Source of the DNA: an uncultured Gammaproteobacteria bacterium
GTDB lineage: Bacteria > Pseudomonadota > Gammaproteobacteria > Steroidobacterales > GCA-2729495
Direction of reading: 5' to 3'
Assembly (NCBI GenBank): GCA_937921935.1
Contig: CAKZWQ010000003.1
Span: forward strand, 1-64,000
DNA: 64,000 nucleotides
Part shown: positions 1 through 8,747 of the stretch, piece by piece
Layout: each line of letters starts with the position of its first letter
Position numbering within the stretch: the first letter of the stretch is position 1
Position numbers and translations under genes: made by a program
The notes under the pieces: generated by a model
What the model was told of the DNA's origin: nothing
What the model saw: the letters and a program-made list of their open reading frames with translations, nothing else
Databases searched by the model: none

Positions 1-76
1 AGTCTGCCACCTGGGCTGCACCGGGACCACGGCTGCCTGCTAGAATTCGCCGCCCAGAACCGCAGACCGGCAAGCT

Positions 77-1492
77 ATGACTGTCAAAACCCGCTTCGCT
101 CCCAGTCCCACGGGCTTTCTGCACATTGGCGGCGTGCGCACGGCACTTTTCTGCTGGCTGTATGCGCGCCAGCATGATGGCGTTTTCGTGCTCCGCATTG
201 AGGATACGGACCGTGAACGATCCACCCAGGAATCCGTCGACGCGATTCTCGACGGGATGCAGTGGGTTGGTCTGGACTGGGACGAGGGACCGTTTTACCA
301 GACGCAGCGTTACGATCTTTACAACGCCGCCAAAGAGGAGTTGCTGGCCAACGGCCATGCCTACCACTGCTACTGCACGCCTGAAGAGGTCGAGGCCATG
401 CGGGCCGCGCAGATAGCAGGCGGTGAAAATCCCCGCTATGACGGTCGCTGCCGAAATCGCACTGAGCCCCGTGAGGGCGTTGATCCGGTGGTGCGTTTCC
501 GGACTCCGGACGCAGGCGAGGTGCTGGTCAAGGACCTGGTCCATGGCGACGTGGTCTTCAATAACGCCGATCTCGATGATCTGATCATTGTCCGAAGTGA
601 CGGCCATCCTACCTATCACTTCAGTGTTGTTGTTGATGACGCCGATATGGGGATTAGCCATGTCATCCGGGGCGACGATCATCTGAAAAACACACCGCGA
701 CAGCTGAATATTGTTGATGCCCTGGGCTATGAGCGCCCTGTGTATGCTCATTTGCCCATGATCCTGGGTGCAGATGGCGCGCGCTTGTCGAAGCGGCACG
801 GCGCCGTGAACGTGCTGGAGTATCGGGAAGAGGGTTATTTGCCTGAGGCCCTGCTGAATTACCTCGCCAGGCTCGGCTGGTCCCATGGCGACCAGGAGCT
901 GTTCTCGCGGCAGGAGCTCATTGAATTGTTTCAGCTCGATAGCGTTAACCGTTCGGCTGCTCGTTTTGATGCTGACAAGCTGGCTTGGGTGAGTCAGCAA
1001 TACATCATGCAGGAGCCGGCCGAAGCGCTGGTACCGGTGCTGGCAACGCAGCTGGAAAAACAGGGGCTGGAGCCGGCCGCTGGACCGCCCCTGGCCGCGG
1101 TGGTGGAGGCTTACCGGGAGCGCGCGGTGACGCTCCGGGAGCTGGCCGAAAGTGCCTGGTATCTGTTCCGGGATTTCGACGCGCCTGATGCCGCTGCGGC
1201 GAAGAAGCACCTGCGTCCGGTCGTCGCCAAGCCTTTGCAGGCATTGCGTGAGCGACTGGCCGAGCTGAGCCACTGGGATCGCGGGGCTGTGCATGGCGCG
1301 ATCGACGCAACGGCTGGCGAGTTTGAACTGGCCTTCGGGAAACTGGGTCAGCCCCTGCGGGTAGCGCTGGCGGGCGGTTCCGTATCGCCTCCCATCGATA
1401 TCACCGCTGAGTTGGTCGGCCGGGATCGTGGCCTGGCGCGCCTGGATAGGGCGCTGGCCATCATTGCTAAAAGGGCAGCGGCAGCAGGTTAA
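77..1492 (+). CDS. gltX: Glutamyl-tRNA synthetase
   Basis: This class I synthetase (471 aa, normal length) charges tRNA-Glu with glutamate in the cytoplasm. The class I signature HIGG is at residues 16-19, and the KMSKS-type loop reads LSKRHG near residue 237. The N-terminal catalytic half and the C-terminal helical anticodon-binding half are complete. A zinc-site spacing C-x-C-x24-C is present at about residues 98-125, but the position where E. coli GltX has its fourth ligand His is Asn here. The ATG at 77 gives the normal family N-terminus although the ribosome site is weak. Bases 1-76 have a reading frame that ends in a TGA overlapping this ATG, so an upstream gene may overlap by 4 nt; I could not identify it. 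A tRNA-Glu gene lies just downstream. Confidence 0.97.
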   Translation: MTVKTRFAPSPTGFLHIGGVRTALFCWLYARQHDGVFVLRIEDTDRERSTQESVDAILDGMQWVGLDWDEGPFYQTQRYDLYNAAKEELLANGHAYHCYCTPEEVEAMRAAQIAGGENPRYDGRCRNRTEPREGVDPVVRFRTPDAGEVLVKDLVHGDVVFNNADLDDLIIVRSDGHPTYHFSVVVDDADMGISHVIRGDDHLKNTPRQLNIVDALGYERPVYAHLPMILGADGARLSKRHGAVNVLEYREEGYLPEALLNYLARLGWSHGDQELFSRQELIELFQLDSVNRSAARFDADKLAWVSQQYIMQEPAEALVPVLATQLEKQGLEPAAGPPLAAVVEAYRERAVTLRELAESAWYLFRDFDAPDAAAAKKHLRPVVAKPLQALRERLAELSHWDRGAVHGAIDATAGEFELAFGKLGQPLRVALAGGSVSPPIDITAELVGRDRGLARLDRALAIIAKRAAAAG

Positions 1493-1501
1493 GGGCTATT
1501 C

Positions 1502-1531
1502 TTGACACCTCCGCGGGGCCTCGCGTAGAGT
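1502..1531 (+). promoter_or_regulatory. Sigma-70 promoter of the tRNA operon
   Basis: A perfect -35 box TTGACA (1502-1507) is followed after 18 bases by TAGAGT (1526-1531). The tRNA-Ala gene starts 14 bases further on. The stretch after the -10 box is very G+C-rich (1532-1539), as in promoters of stable RNA genes under stringent control. It begins just after the gltX stop codon. Confidence 0.75.
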
Positions 1532-1545
1532 CCCGCGCCTGTTGT

Positions 1546-1621
<76 letters not shown>

Positions 1622-1638
1622 GGATCAACAACCTGATT

Positions 1639-1713
1639 GTCCCCATCGTCTAGTGGTTAGGACTCCGCCCTTTCACGGCGGCAACAGGGGTTCGAACCCC
1701 CTTGGGGACGCCA
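1639..1713 (+). tRNA. tRNA-Glu (anticodon TTC)
   Basis: This is a 75-nt cloverleaf with acceptor stem GTCCCCA/TGGGGAC, anticodon stem CCGCC/GGCGG and loop CTTTCAC, giving anticodon TTC. The T arm reads GGTTCGAACC. Discriminator G and CCA are encoded (1710-1713). Its substrate synthetase gene, gltX, is immediately upstream. Confidence 0.97.
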
Positions 1714-1720
1714 TACTTTA

Positions 1721-1747
1721 AGACCCGCCAATGGCGGGTCTTTTTTT
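1721..1747 (+). terminator. Rho-independent terminator of the tRNA operon
   Basis: The inverted repeat AGACCCGCCA/GGCGGGTCT, with a minimal AT loop, is followed by seven T residues (1741-1747). It starts 8 bases after the tRNA-Glu CCA end. Confidence 0.93.
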
Positions 1748-2105
1748 AGCCGCTTCTTTTCTGCAGTGCCATTCTGCGCTCAAGGCTCGGCAGCCAGTGG
1801 TCACTTGAGCCGGGCCCTCGGGCAAAATTGGAAGGATCACGGGGCCGCGACAATTTAAAGCCTGCCAGCGCGAGGCCCCAGGAGGCAGAGTGTCGCCCCC
1901 GGGGTCACCGGGAGGGCGGACTGGTTCCCAGGGAGCCAGGCCCGGACTAAGCAAGCTGCTGTCGCCAGCAGCATGCGGAATACGATCTGTCTCAGGTTAA
2001 TGCCCTAACTAACTGTTTGCGAATGGTTTATGATCAGGGCAGGGTAGTTGGGCAGGTTGTCGTATCCGTGTTGCCTTATGTAACAGGCTCGCGAAGGCTT
2101 GGGCC
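1748..2105. other. Non-coding stretch with a cluster of hairpins before prsK
   Basis: No convincing protein gene lies here. Four inverted repeats follow one another: CTGCC/GGCAG arms at 1862-1888, CGCCC/GGGCG outer arms at 1894-1918, eight-base arms with a CAG loop at 1921-1939, and 11-base arms with one mismatch around a TCGC loop at 1951-1976. A TATGAT at 2029-2034 could be a -10 box for prsK but has no matching -35 box. The block could be a long leader of prsK, a small RNA or an operator region; nothing in the sequence decides this. Confidence 0.4.
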
Positions 2106-4211
2106 GTGCTGCAGGTGATTGCTGATCCGATCACCTGGTACGGCGTCGCCGCTGTGGTGTATGCCGGGCTGGGTATCCAGGTCTTCATGCCGGGTATGGG
2201 CAGCCTGCTGCGCATGCAGCGCCTGTTGCTGGCCGCAGCCGGGCTGGCCTGGGCCCTGTACTTTGGCCTGGCTGACCGCTTAACCGGCCTGGACCCGGTG
2301 CTAGCCAGTGACCTGGCATTCAGTCTGGACTTTGGCCTGCTGCTGGCCTGGTTTGCCCTGCTTTCGAGGCTGCTGCGCGGGCCCTACAAGCAGTCCATGC
2401 CCGAAACCGTCCGGCGAGGCCTGTATCTGTTCTGGGGGCTGATTGCCCTGGCCAGTGTTGTCGGGCTCTGGCTGAGCGGTATCAGTAACCTGGGCGCTAC
2501 CATTCTGGCGGCGATGCTACTGGCGGCCGCCCTGGCCTGCCTGGCCATGGTGACCCAGTTACATCGTGATTCGCCCGTGGAAGATCGCGCCGCCATGCGT
2601 GCGTTCGTGGCCGCAGGTGTCCTGCTGGCAGCGCCCCAGGCCATTTACTTTTCTCTGATCAGTCTGAGTGGGAGCCTGCCGGAGTCCTGGAGCATCTTTC
2701 GCACCCTGCCGGTGGGTCTGGCGGGACTGCTGCTCATGCGCGCCACGCAAATCAGGCCCCAATGGTCCCTGGCTGTTTTTGTTTCCCCCCAGGCGCGGGC
2801 CTATGCGCCCCGTTTTCTGGGGTCGCTTGGACTGCTGTTACTGTTGCTCGGCCAGATTCCCGTGTTGCGGGCGCTGCCCCCTGAAGTGGCCCGCTTGCTG
2901 GCGTTTGCATCCACGCTTGGGCTTGGCCTGCCGCTGTTTGCCCTGCTGTTCTCCGAGAGTCTGGGCGCCCGCTTGCGGGTGTTCATCAGCAAGCATTTCC
3001 TGCCCTTTCGCTATGACTACCGCGAAGAGTGGTTGCGACTAATCGAGACCCTCGCTGCCCCGGTGCAGCGGCGGCCTTTGCCCGAACGTACCATCAAGGC
3101 GTTGGCGCAGATTGTCGGCAGTCCGGCCGGCATCCTGTGGTTACGCCAGCAGGAAGACGAGCCCTTTAGCTGCGCGGCCCACTGGAATACGCGCATCTGG
3201 CCGGACATGACGGTGGCGGCTGACGACCCGGTCCTGACCTTCATGTGCGAGCGCCAGTGGATCCTGGATACGGCTGAGCTTAATCGGGACCCGGCTCTAT
3301 ACGAAGGCCTGCGCCGGCCTGAATGGCTGTCTGCATTACCCGATGCTCTGCTGGTCGTTCCGCTAATCAGTCGTGACTGGATGATCGGCTTCATCGTCCT
3401 GTTTCAGTCCAGTTCTGCCTTTCGTCTGACCTACGAGGAAATCGATCTGCTGCGCACCTCGGGACGGCAGGTGGCGGCCTATCTGGCCCAGTATCTGGCC
3501 GATCAGCAGTTGGCGGAGTCACAACAGTTCGAAGCCTTCAATCGACTGACCGCTTTCGTCATGCATGATCTGAAAAATCTCATTGCCCAGCAATCCCTGG
3601 TGGTGAAGAACGCCAGCAAACACAAGGACAATCCCGCCTTTGTGGAAGATGCCATCGCGACCATCGATAACTCCGTGGCCCGGATGAATCGTCTGCTCAA
3701 GCAGCTGCAAAGCGGGGATTCCGTCGGGCCGCTGCAGCGGGTGCGGCTGAGCGAGGCATTAAATCAAGTGATCGAACGGACAGCCGGACGGTTGCCATTG
3801 CCCGAGTTCTCCGACGAAGCGGCTGATGCCATGAGTGATCTGGATCGGGAGCGTTTCGTGACTGTGCTGGGTCATCTGGTTCGTAATGCCCAGGAAGCCA
3901 CCAGTCCGGAGGGTCAGGTGACAGTAGCGCTGCAGGCCGACCATGGCGAGGTCGTGATCACTGTTGAAGATGATGGTTCAGGGATGGATCCGGAATTCGT
4001 ACGTACCCGCCTGTTCCGGCCGTTTGACAGCACCAAGGGCAGCCAGGGGATGGGAATCGGCGCCTATCAGGCGCGCACCTTTGCCGTGGACGCCGGGGGC
4101 GATCTGGAAGTCTGGTCACAGCCTGGCGTCGGCACGCGCTTCACGATTCGACTGCCCCTCGCGGAACCGACCGATGGAGCAAGCCAGCATGAGCCGCTTG
4201 CCGAACAATAG
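2106..4211 (+). CDS. prsK: PEP-CTERM/exosortase-system histidine kinase PrsK
   Basis: This is a membrane-bound sensor histidine kinase of 701 aa. Residues 1 to about 290 are a run of hydrophobic helices (seven or more). A GAF-like region (about 330-470) follows, then the dimerisation and phosphoacceptor helix with FVMHDLKN (His near 487), and a C-terminal ATPase domain with an N-box (HLVRNAQEAT), DDGSGMD, and a G2 region GSQGMGIGAYQAR. This architecture, and the sigma-54 response regulator next to it, match the PrsK family that co-occurs with exosortase (XrtA) and PEP-CTERM proteins and is thought to control exopolysaccharide and PEP-CTERM genes. The GTG start at 2106 has GAAGG eight bases upstream. 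No exosortase or PEP-CTERM protein is encoded in the window. Confidence 0.88.
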   Translation: MLQVIADPITWYGVAAVVYAGLGIQVFMPGMGSLLRMQRLLLAAAGLAWALYFGLADRLTGLDPVLASDLAFSLDFGLLLAWFALLSRLLRGPYKQSMPETVRRGLYLFWGLIALASVVGLWLSGISNLGATILAAMLLAAALACLAMVTQLHRDSPVEDRAAMRAFVAAGVLLAAPQAIYFSLISLSGSLPESWSIFRTLPVGLAGLLLMRATQIRPQWSLAVFVSPQARAYAPRFLGSLGLLLLLLGQIPVLRALPPEVARLLAFASTLGLGLPLFALLFSESLGARLRVFISKHFLPFRYDYREEWLRLIETLAAPVQRRPLPERTIKALAQIVGSPAGILWLRQQEDEPFSCAAHWNTRIWPDMTVAADDPVLTFMCERQWILDTAELNRDPALYEGLRRPEWLSALPDALLVVPLISRDWMIGFIVLFQSSSAFRLTYEEIDLLRTSGRQVAAYLAQYLADQQLAESQQFEAFNRLTAFVMHDLKNLIAQQSLVVKNASKHKDNPAFVEDAIATIDNSVARMNRLLKQLQSGDSVGPLQRVRLSEALNQVIERTAGRLPLPEFSDEAADAMSDLDRERFVTVLGHLVRNAQEATSPEGQVTVALQADHGEVVITVEDDGSGMDPEFVRTRLFRPFDSTKGSQGMGIGAYQARTFAVDAGGDLEVWSQPGVGTRFTIRLPLAEPTDGASQHEPLAEQ

Positions 4212-4280
4212 ACGGGTCGCCACAGCGTGCTGCCGAGGCAGTATGATCGCCCGTGGCCGAACAGGGAGATCATCAGCGCG

Positions 4281-5642
4281 GTGACGGAACAGCAACCAAA
4301 ACTTCTGGTGGTCGAAGACGACCCGGGACTGCAGAGCCAGTTACGCTGGTGCTTCTCGGAGTACGAGGTGCTGGTGGCAGAGGACCGCGCGTCGGCCCTG
4401 GCGCAACTGCGTCGTCATGAGCCGCCCGTCGTGCTCCAGGACCTGGGCTTGCCGCCCGATCCCGAAGGCGTGTCCGAGGGCTTGATGACCCTTGAGGAAG
4501 TGCTGGCCCTGGCCCCCGCGACCAAAGTGATTGTGGTCACCGGTCATGGTGACCAGGAGAATGCCGTGCGGGCGGTGGGGCTGGGTGCCTACGATTTTTA
4601 TCAGAAGCCCGTCGACACCGATACCCTGCAGCTGCTGGTGGATCGTGCTTACCAGATCTATGAGCTTGAGCAGGAAAACCAGCGCTTGTTACGTCAGCAG
4701 AGCGCATCGCCGCTGGATGGCATAGTCGCGGCCAGTGAAAAAATGCTCAGCGTCTGCCGCATTATCGAGAAAGTCGCGCCTACCAGTGCCACGACTCTGC
4801 TGCTGGGTGAAAGTGGCACGGGCAAGGAATTGCTGGCCCGTGCGCTGCATTCTCTTAGTCCTCGTGCCGGCGAAGGTTTTGTGGCGATTAATTGCGCCGC
4901 AATTCCGGAGAATCTGCTGGAGAGCGAATTATTCGGCTACGAACGCGGTGCCTTCACCGGTGCCTTGAAGCAAACACCCGGTAAGGTTGAGATGGCTGAT
5001 CAAGGGACTTTGTTCCTGGATGAGATCGGCGATATGCCCATGTCTTTGCAGGCCAAGCTACTGCGTTTCCTGCAGGAGCGGGTGGTGGAGCGGGTCGGGG
5101 GGCGCGAGGAGATCCCGGTCGATGTGCGCGTGGTTTGTGCGACCAACAAAGACCTGCAGACGGAAATTCAGCAAGGACGCTTCCGCGAAGATCTTTATTA
5201 CCGGATCAGCGAAATCACTATCCAGATCCCGCCTTTGCGGGAACGGGAAGGTGGCAGGCTGATTCTGGCCCGCACCCTGCTGACCAAGTATGCGGCCCAG
5301 CATGGCCGCCCCCTCAAGGGCTACACCAAGGATGCCCAGGCGGCTATCCAGGGCTATGCCTGGCCGGGCAACGTCCGGGAACTGGAAAACAAGATCAAAG
5401 GTGCCGTCATCATGGCGGAGGGTAAGCAGGTCAATGCCGTCGACCTGGGTCTGGGCGATGAGGATACGGACGGGCCGAACCTCAACCTGCGTGAGGTGCG
5501 CAAGGATGCCGAGACCCGGGCCGTGAGTCGTGCGCTGGTGTATTCCTCCGGGAATATCTCTCAGGCGGCCAAACTGCTCGGCATTACCCGCCCAACTCTC
5601 TACGATCTGATCGAGAAATACGGCATTAGCACGGAGCGCTGA
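4281..5642 (+). CDS. prsR: Sigma-54-dependent response regulator PrsR
   Basis: This is an NtrC-type regulator of about 453 aa and the expected partner of PrsK. It has an N-terminal receiver domain (acidic VVEDDPG; phosphoacceptor Asp54 in QDLGLPPD; Lys in YQKPVD), a central AAA+ domain with Walker A GESGTGKE, the sigma-54 contact motif GAFTGA and [10 protein letters not shown], and a C-terminal Fis-type helix-turn-helix ([19 protein letters not shown]). An ATG at 4227 is in frame, but family alignment favours the GTG at 4281, which has AGGGAG 12 bases upstream. It lies 69 bases after prsK, presumably in one operon. The receiver and LGLPPDPEG stretch resemble PEP-CTERM-box regulators more than NtrC itself. 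Confidence 0.88.
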   Translation: MTEQQPKLLVVEDDPGLQSQLRWCFSEYEVLVAEDRASALAQLRRHEPPVVLQDLGLPPDPEGVSEGLMTLEEVLALAPATKVIVVTGHGDQENAVRAVGLGAYDFYQKPVDTDTLQLLVDRAYQIYELEQENQRLLRQQSASPLDGIVAASEKMLSVCRIIEKVAPTSATTLLLGESGTGKELLARALHSLSPRAGEGFVAINCAAIPENLLESELFGYERGAFTGALKQTPGKVEMADQGTLFLDEIGDMPMSLQAKLLRFLQERVVERVGGREEIPVDVRVVCATNKDLQTEIQQGRFREDLYYRISEITIQIPPLREREGGRLILARTLLTKYAAQHGRPLKGYTKDAQAAIQGYAWPGNVRELENKIKGAVIMAEGKQVNAVDLGLGDEDTDGPNLNLREVRKDAETRAVSRALVYSSGNISQAAKLLGITRPTLYDLIEKYGISTER

Positions 5643-5650
5643 GCGTTTCT

Positions 5651-6646
5651 TTAACGGGCGGGCTCATCCAGCAGCTTGCGTTCCCACTGCAAGGCAGTGG
5701 CCACAATATGGTCCAGGTCGTTGTGCTGTGGTTTCCAGCCCAGCACCTCGCGGATCTTGTCCGCCGTGGCAATCAGGATTGGCGGGTCGCCCGGGCGACG
5801 CGGTGCCTCTTCGATAGGCAAGGCCTTGCCGGTGGCTCGTTCCACGGCCGTCAGAACTTCTCGCACGCTATAGCCCTGGCCATAGCCGCAATTCATCACC
5901 TGGGAATCGCCGCCGGCCCGTAAATAGTTCAGAGAATCCAGGTGCGCCCGGGCCAGGTCCTCGACATGGATAAAGTCACGGATGCCGGTCCCGTCGGGTG
6001 TGTCGTAGTCGGTGCCGAAAATATAGATCTTGTCGCGTTTACCCAGGGCGGCCTCGCAGGCCACTTTGGTCAGCAGGGTCGCCTTGGGTGTTGACTGGCC
6101 GATGCGGCCCTCGGGATCACAGCCGGCGACGTTGAAATAGCGCAGGGCGACGTAACTCAGCTCATTGACCGCCGCCACGTCCCGCAACATCCACTCAGTC
6201 ATCAGTTTGGAGGTGCCATAGGCATTGATCGGCTGAGTCGGCGAATCTTCTGCGGCGCGGTCACCTGTGGGAATGCCGTAGACCGCAGCTGTCGAGGAGA
6301 ACACCACATGCTTGACCTTGTGCTCCAGGGCGCACTGCAGGAGATTTCTGCTGGCACAGGTGTTGTTGCGGTAGTACTTGAGCGGATCGGCGACGGATTC
6401 CGGCACGATGGTATGGGCCGCAAAATGCATGATGGTTTCGATCTGATGCTCGCCTAGCAGTCGAGCAACTAACTCCTGATCACCGGTGTCGCCGACAATC
6501 AACTCGCCGTGCAGAACCGCAGAGCGAAATCCGGTGCAAAGGTTGTCCAGAATTATCACGTCTTCACCGGCTTCACCCAGCTGTCGCACGACATGACTGC
6601 CGATATAGCCGGCGCCGCCGGTGACGAGGATTTTGCCTTTGCTCAT
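5651..6646 (-). CDS. galE: UDP-glucose 4-epimerase
   Basis: This extended short-chain dehydrogenase (331 aa) interconverts UDP-glucose and UDP-galactose with bound NAD and supplies galactose for surface polysaccharides. The Rossmann motif GGAGYIGS is at residues 10-17. The catalytic Ser is in SSTAAVYG, and the Tyr/Lys pair is in YGTSK. The family motifs ALRYFNVAG and RPGDPP are also present. An upstream in-frame ATG at 6718 would add 24 unrelated residues. The ATG at 6646 gives the family N-terminus and has AGGAAG nine bases upstream. The gene converges on prsR with 8 bases between stops. A link with PrsK/PrsR-controlled exopolysaccharide is plausible but not shown. Confidence 0.95.
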   Translation of the reverse strand: MSKGKILVTGGAGYIGSHVVRQLGEAGEDVIILDNLCTGFRSAVLHGELIVGDTGDQELVARLLGEHQIETIMHFAAHTIVPESVADPLKYYRNNTCASRNLLQCALEHKVKHVVFSSTAAVYGIPTGDRAAEDSPTQPINAYGTSKLMTEWMLRDVAAVNELSYVALRYFNVAGCDPEGRIGQSTPKATLLTKVACEAALGKRDKIYIFGTDYDTPDGTGIRDFIHVEDLARAHLDSLNYLRAGGDSQVMNCGYGQGYSVREVLTAVERATGKALPIEEAPRRPGDPPILIATADKIREVLGWKPQHNDLDHIVATALQWERKLLDEPAR

Positions 6647-6779
6647 GAGCTTTCGCTTCCTGCTTTCAGGCCCGGAAGATAACTCATCTGGCGGATGGCT
6701 AGCCATGAAATACGGCACAGAAGCAGTCTTGACGCCAATCCCTCAGGCCATGAACATCAACGTTCTGGATGGGGAGCTC

Positions 6780-7598
6780 ATGACGGATTTTGACAACCAG
6801 GGCACCGACGTTAACGGCAGCCTGTGCGGCGCCAGCGAGCCCGCGCCTTTCGAGCTGATCGCGGTCCCGCCCCAACGGCCGGCCCTGATTGTCTGCGATC
6901 ACGCCGCCGCCAGGATTCCTGCATCCCTTGGTACCCTCGGTCTGCGCCCGGCCAGCCTTGCTGACCACATTGCCCTGGATATCGGGGCGGCGGCCATGAC
7001 CCGGGCATTGAGTGAGCAGCTTGGCCTGCCTGCAGTCCTCACGGCCTATTCCCGGCTGGTGGTGGACTGCAATCGACGGCTTGATGACCCCACGGCCTTT
7101 CCGCCTAGTAGTGACGGCGTCGCAATACCCGGTAATACGGGCCTGGACGACGGGCATCGCGCAGCGCGGTCGGAAGCCCTCTATTGGCCCTATCACCACC
7201 AGGTTCGCGATCAGCTCACTTCCCTGGAAAGTCTGGGTGCGGCCCCGGCGCTGATCGCCGTGCACAGCTTTACCCCGTCCATGAACGGTCTGGCGCGACC
7301 CTGGGAAATTGGCATACTGTGGGACAAGGATCCGCGGATTCCGGTGGCTTTAATGGATCGTCTGCGCGCCCGGGGTGATATTCAAGTGGGTGATAACGAA
7401 CCCTATTCGGGCAAGCATCCTGCCGACTTTACCGTGGATCACCATGCTGAGGCCGAGGGTTTGCCCCATGTTTCCATTGAGATTCGCCAGGATCTAATCA
7501 CGACCCAGGCAGGAATCGACCGCTGGTCCGGGCTGCTGGCGGAAAGTCTTGCGCCTTTGCTCGATGACCCGCAGCTTTACTGTCACTGGAGCGGCTGA
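6780..7598 (+). CDS. N-formylglutamate amidohydrolase family protein
   Basis: This protein (272 aa from the ATG at 6780) belongs to the N-formylglutamate deformylase family, zinc hydrolases that in histidine degradation release formate from N-formylglutamate. Family landmarks are an early CDHA, a YSRLVVDCNR stretch, AVHSFTP, and SGKHPADFTVDHHAEAEG near the C-terminus, with several His, Asp and Glu candidates for metal binding. No hut gene is nearby. The gene is paired with a YbdK-type ligase 3 bases downstream, so the real substrate may be another acyl-amide. The start is uncertain: ATG codons at 6750 and 6780 are both in frame, and GGGGAG lies only 3 bases before the latter. It is divergent from galE. 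Confidence 0.85.
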   Translation: MTDFDNQGTDVNGSLCGASEPAPFELIAVPPQRPALIVCDHAAARIPASLGTLGLRPASLADHIALDIGAAAMTRALSEQLGLPAVLTAYSRLVVDCNRRLDDPTAFPPSSDGVAIPGNTGLDDGHRAARSEALYWPYHHQVRDQLTSLESLGAAPALIAVHSFTPSMNGLARPWEIGILWDKDPRIPVALMDRLRARGDIQVGDNEPYSGKHPADFTVDHHAEAEGLPHVSIEIRQDLITTQAGIDRWSGLLAESLAPLLDDPQLYCHWSG

Positions 7599-7601
7599 CG
7601 A

Positions 7602-8741
7602 ATGGGTGTGCGCGAGCCAACCCTGACCCTGGGCATTGAGGAGGAGTATCTCCTCGTTGACCGGTCCACCCTGGACCTGGTCAGTGATCCCCCGGCCAAG
7701 ATTCTTGCCGAGTGTCAGCGCCTCACCAGCAAGCAGGTGTCCCCGGAATTTCTGCGTTCCCAGATCGAGGTGGGGACTAAAGTCTGTCGTTCCATCGCCG
7801 AGGCGCGCTCGGACCTGGCCCGCCTGCGACGAGTCGTCGCCGATGTGGCAGGCGAGGAGGGGCTGGCCCCCATTGCGGCATCAACCCATCCCTTTGCCTT
7901 GTGGACCGAGCAGCAGACGAGTCCTATTCAGCGCTACAGTAATTTGTCCGAGGAATTGCAGACTGCAGCCCGGCGCCTGTTGATTTGCGGCATGCATGTG
8001 CACGTGGGCGTGGAGGACGATGAGTTGCGCATAGACCTGCTCAGTCAGATGCGTTACTTCCTGCCGCATTTGCTGAGTCTGAGTACCTCCTCGCCCTTCT
8101 GGGAGGGGATGGATACAGGCTTGCGTTCCTATCGGCTGACTATTCTGGATACCTTGCCGCGCACCGGCCTGCCCGAGCATTTTGAGAGCTACGCTGAGTA
8201 CCGTCGGCATGTGGACGCCCTGATCGATGCGGGCTTGCTGGAGGATGCCACGAAGATCTGGTGGGACTTACGACCCAGCGCGCGCTACCCGACCCTGGAA
8301 ACCAGGATTTTCGATGTTTGCACTTCCATTGACGATGCCGTCTGCCTGGCTGCGATCACAGTTTGCCTGTTAAGACGGCTGTATCGACTCCGCCAGGCCA
8401 ACCAGCGCTGGCGCATCTACAGTCCCATGCTGCTGAATGAGAATCGCTGGCGCGCCATGCGTTATGGCAAGGATGAAGGCCTGCTCGATCTAGCCAAGGG
8501 CGCCCTGGTCCCGGTGCCGGAGTTAATAGAAGAAATTCTTGAATTGATTGCCGAGGATGCTCAGGCGCTGGACTGTACTGCCGAGGTGGCGCATGCGCGG
8601 GAAATTCTGACCCGGGGTACCAGTGCTCACCGGCAGGTCCAGGCCTATGAGCGTGCTCGTCAGGCCGGCGCCAGCGAACAGGAGGCGCTCCGAGAAGTGG
8701 TTGATTTCCTGATCGAGGAAACGGCAGCCGGCCTGCAATAG
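7602..8741 (+). CDS. YbdK-family carboxylate-amine ligase (glutamate-cysteine ligase type 2)
   Basis: This 379-aa protein belongs to the GCS2 family. These are ATP-dependent ligases joining a carboxylate to an amine; E. coli YbdK has weak gamma-glutamylcysteine synthetase activity and its physiological reaction is unknown. The N-terminal LGIEEEYLLVD motif, CGMHVHVGV near residue 128, WWDLRPSARYPTLETRIFD and a C-terminal helical region are all present and the length is normal. It begins 3 bases after the amidohydrolase stop codon, which indicates translational coupling. The pair may make and break, or make and proofread, the same amide. Naming it gshA would go beyond the evidence. Confidence 0.88.
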   Translation: MGVREPTLTLGIEEEYLLVDRSTLDLVSDPPAKILAECQRLTSKQVSPEFLRSQIEVGTKVCRSIAEARSDLARLRRVVADVAGEEGLAPIAASTHPFALWTEQQTSPIQRYSNLSEELQTAARRLLICGMHVHVGVEDDELRIDLLSQMRYFLPHLLSLSTSSPFWEGMDTGLRSYRLTILDTLPRTGLPEHFESYAEYRRHVDALIDAGLLEDATKIWWDLRPSARYPTLETRIFDVCTSIDDAVCLAAITVCLLRRLYRLRQANQRWRIYSPMLLNENRWRAMRYGKDEGLLDLAKGALVPVPELIEEILELIAEDAQALDCTAEVAHAREILTRGTSAHRQVQAYERARQAGASEQEALREVVDFLIEETAAGLQ

Positions 8742-8747
8742 CGCCCG

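Noticed and set aside
1..76. End of an upstream gene before gltX
   Set aside because: Frames ending at 43 and at 80 are both possible, but neither short peptide is recognisable, so no feature was called.
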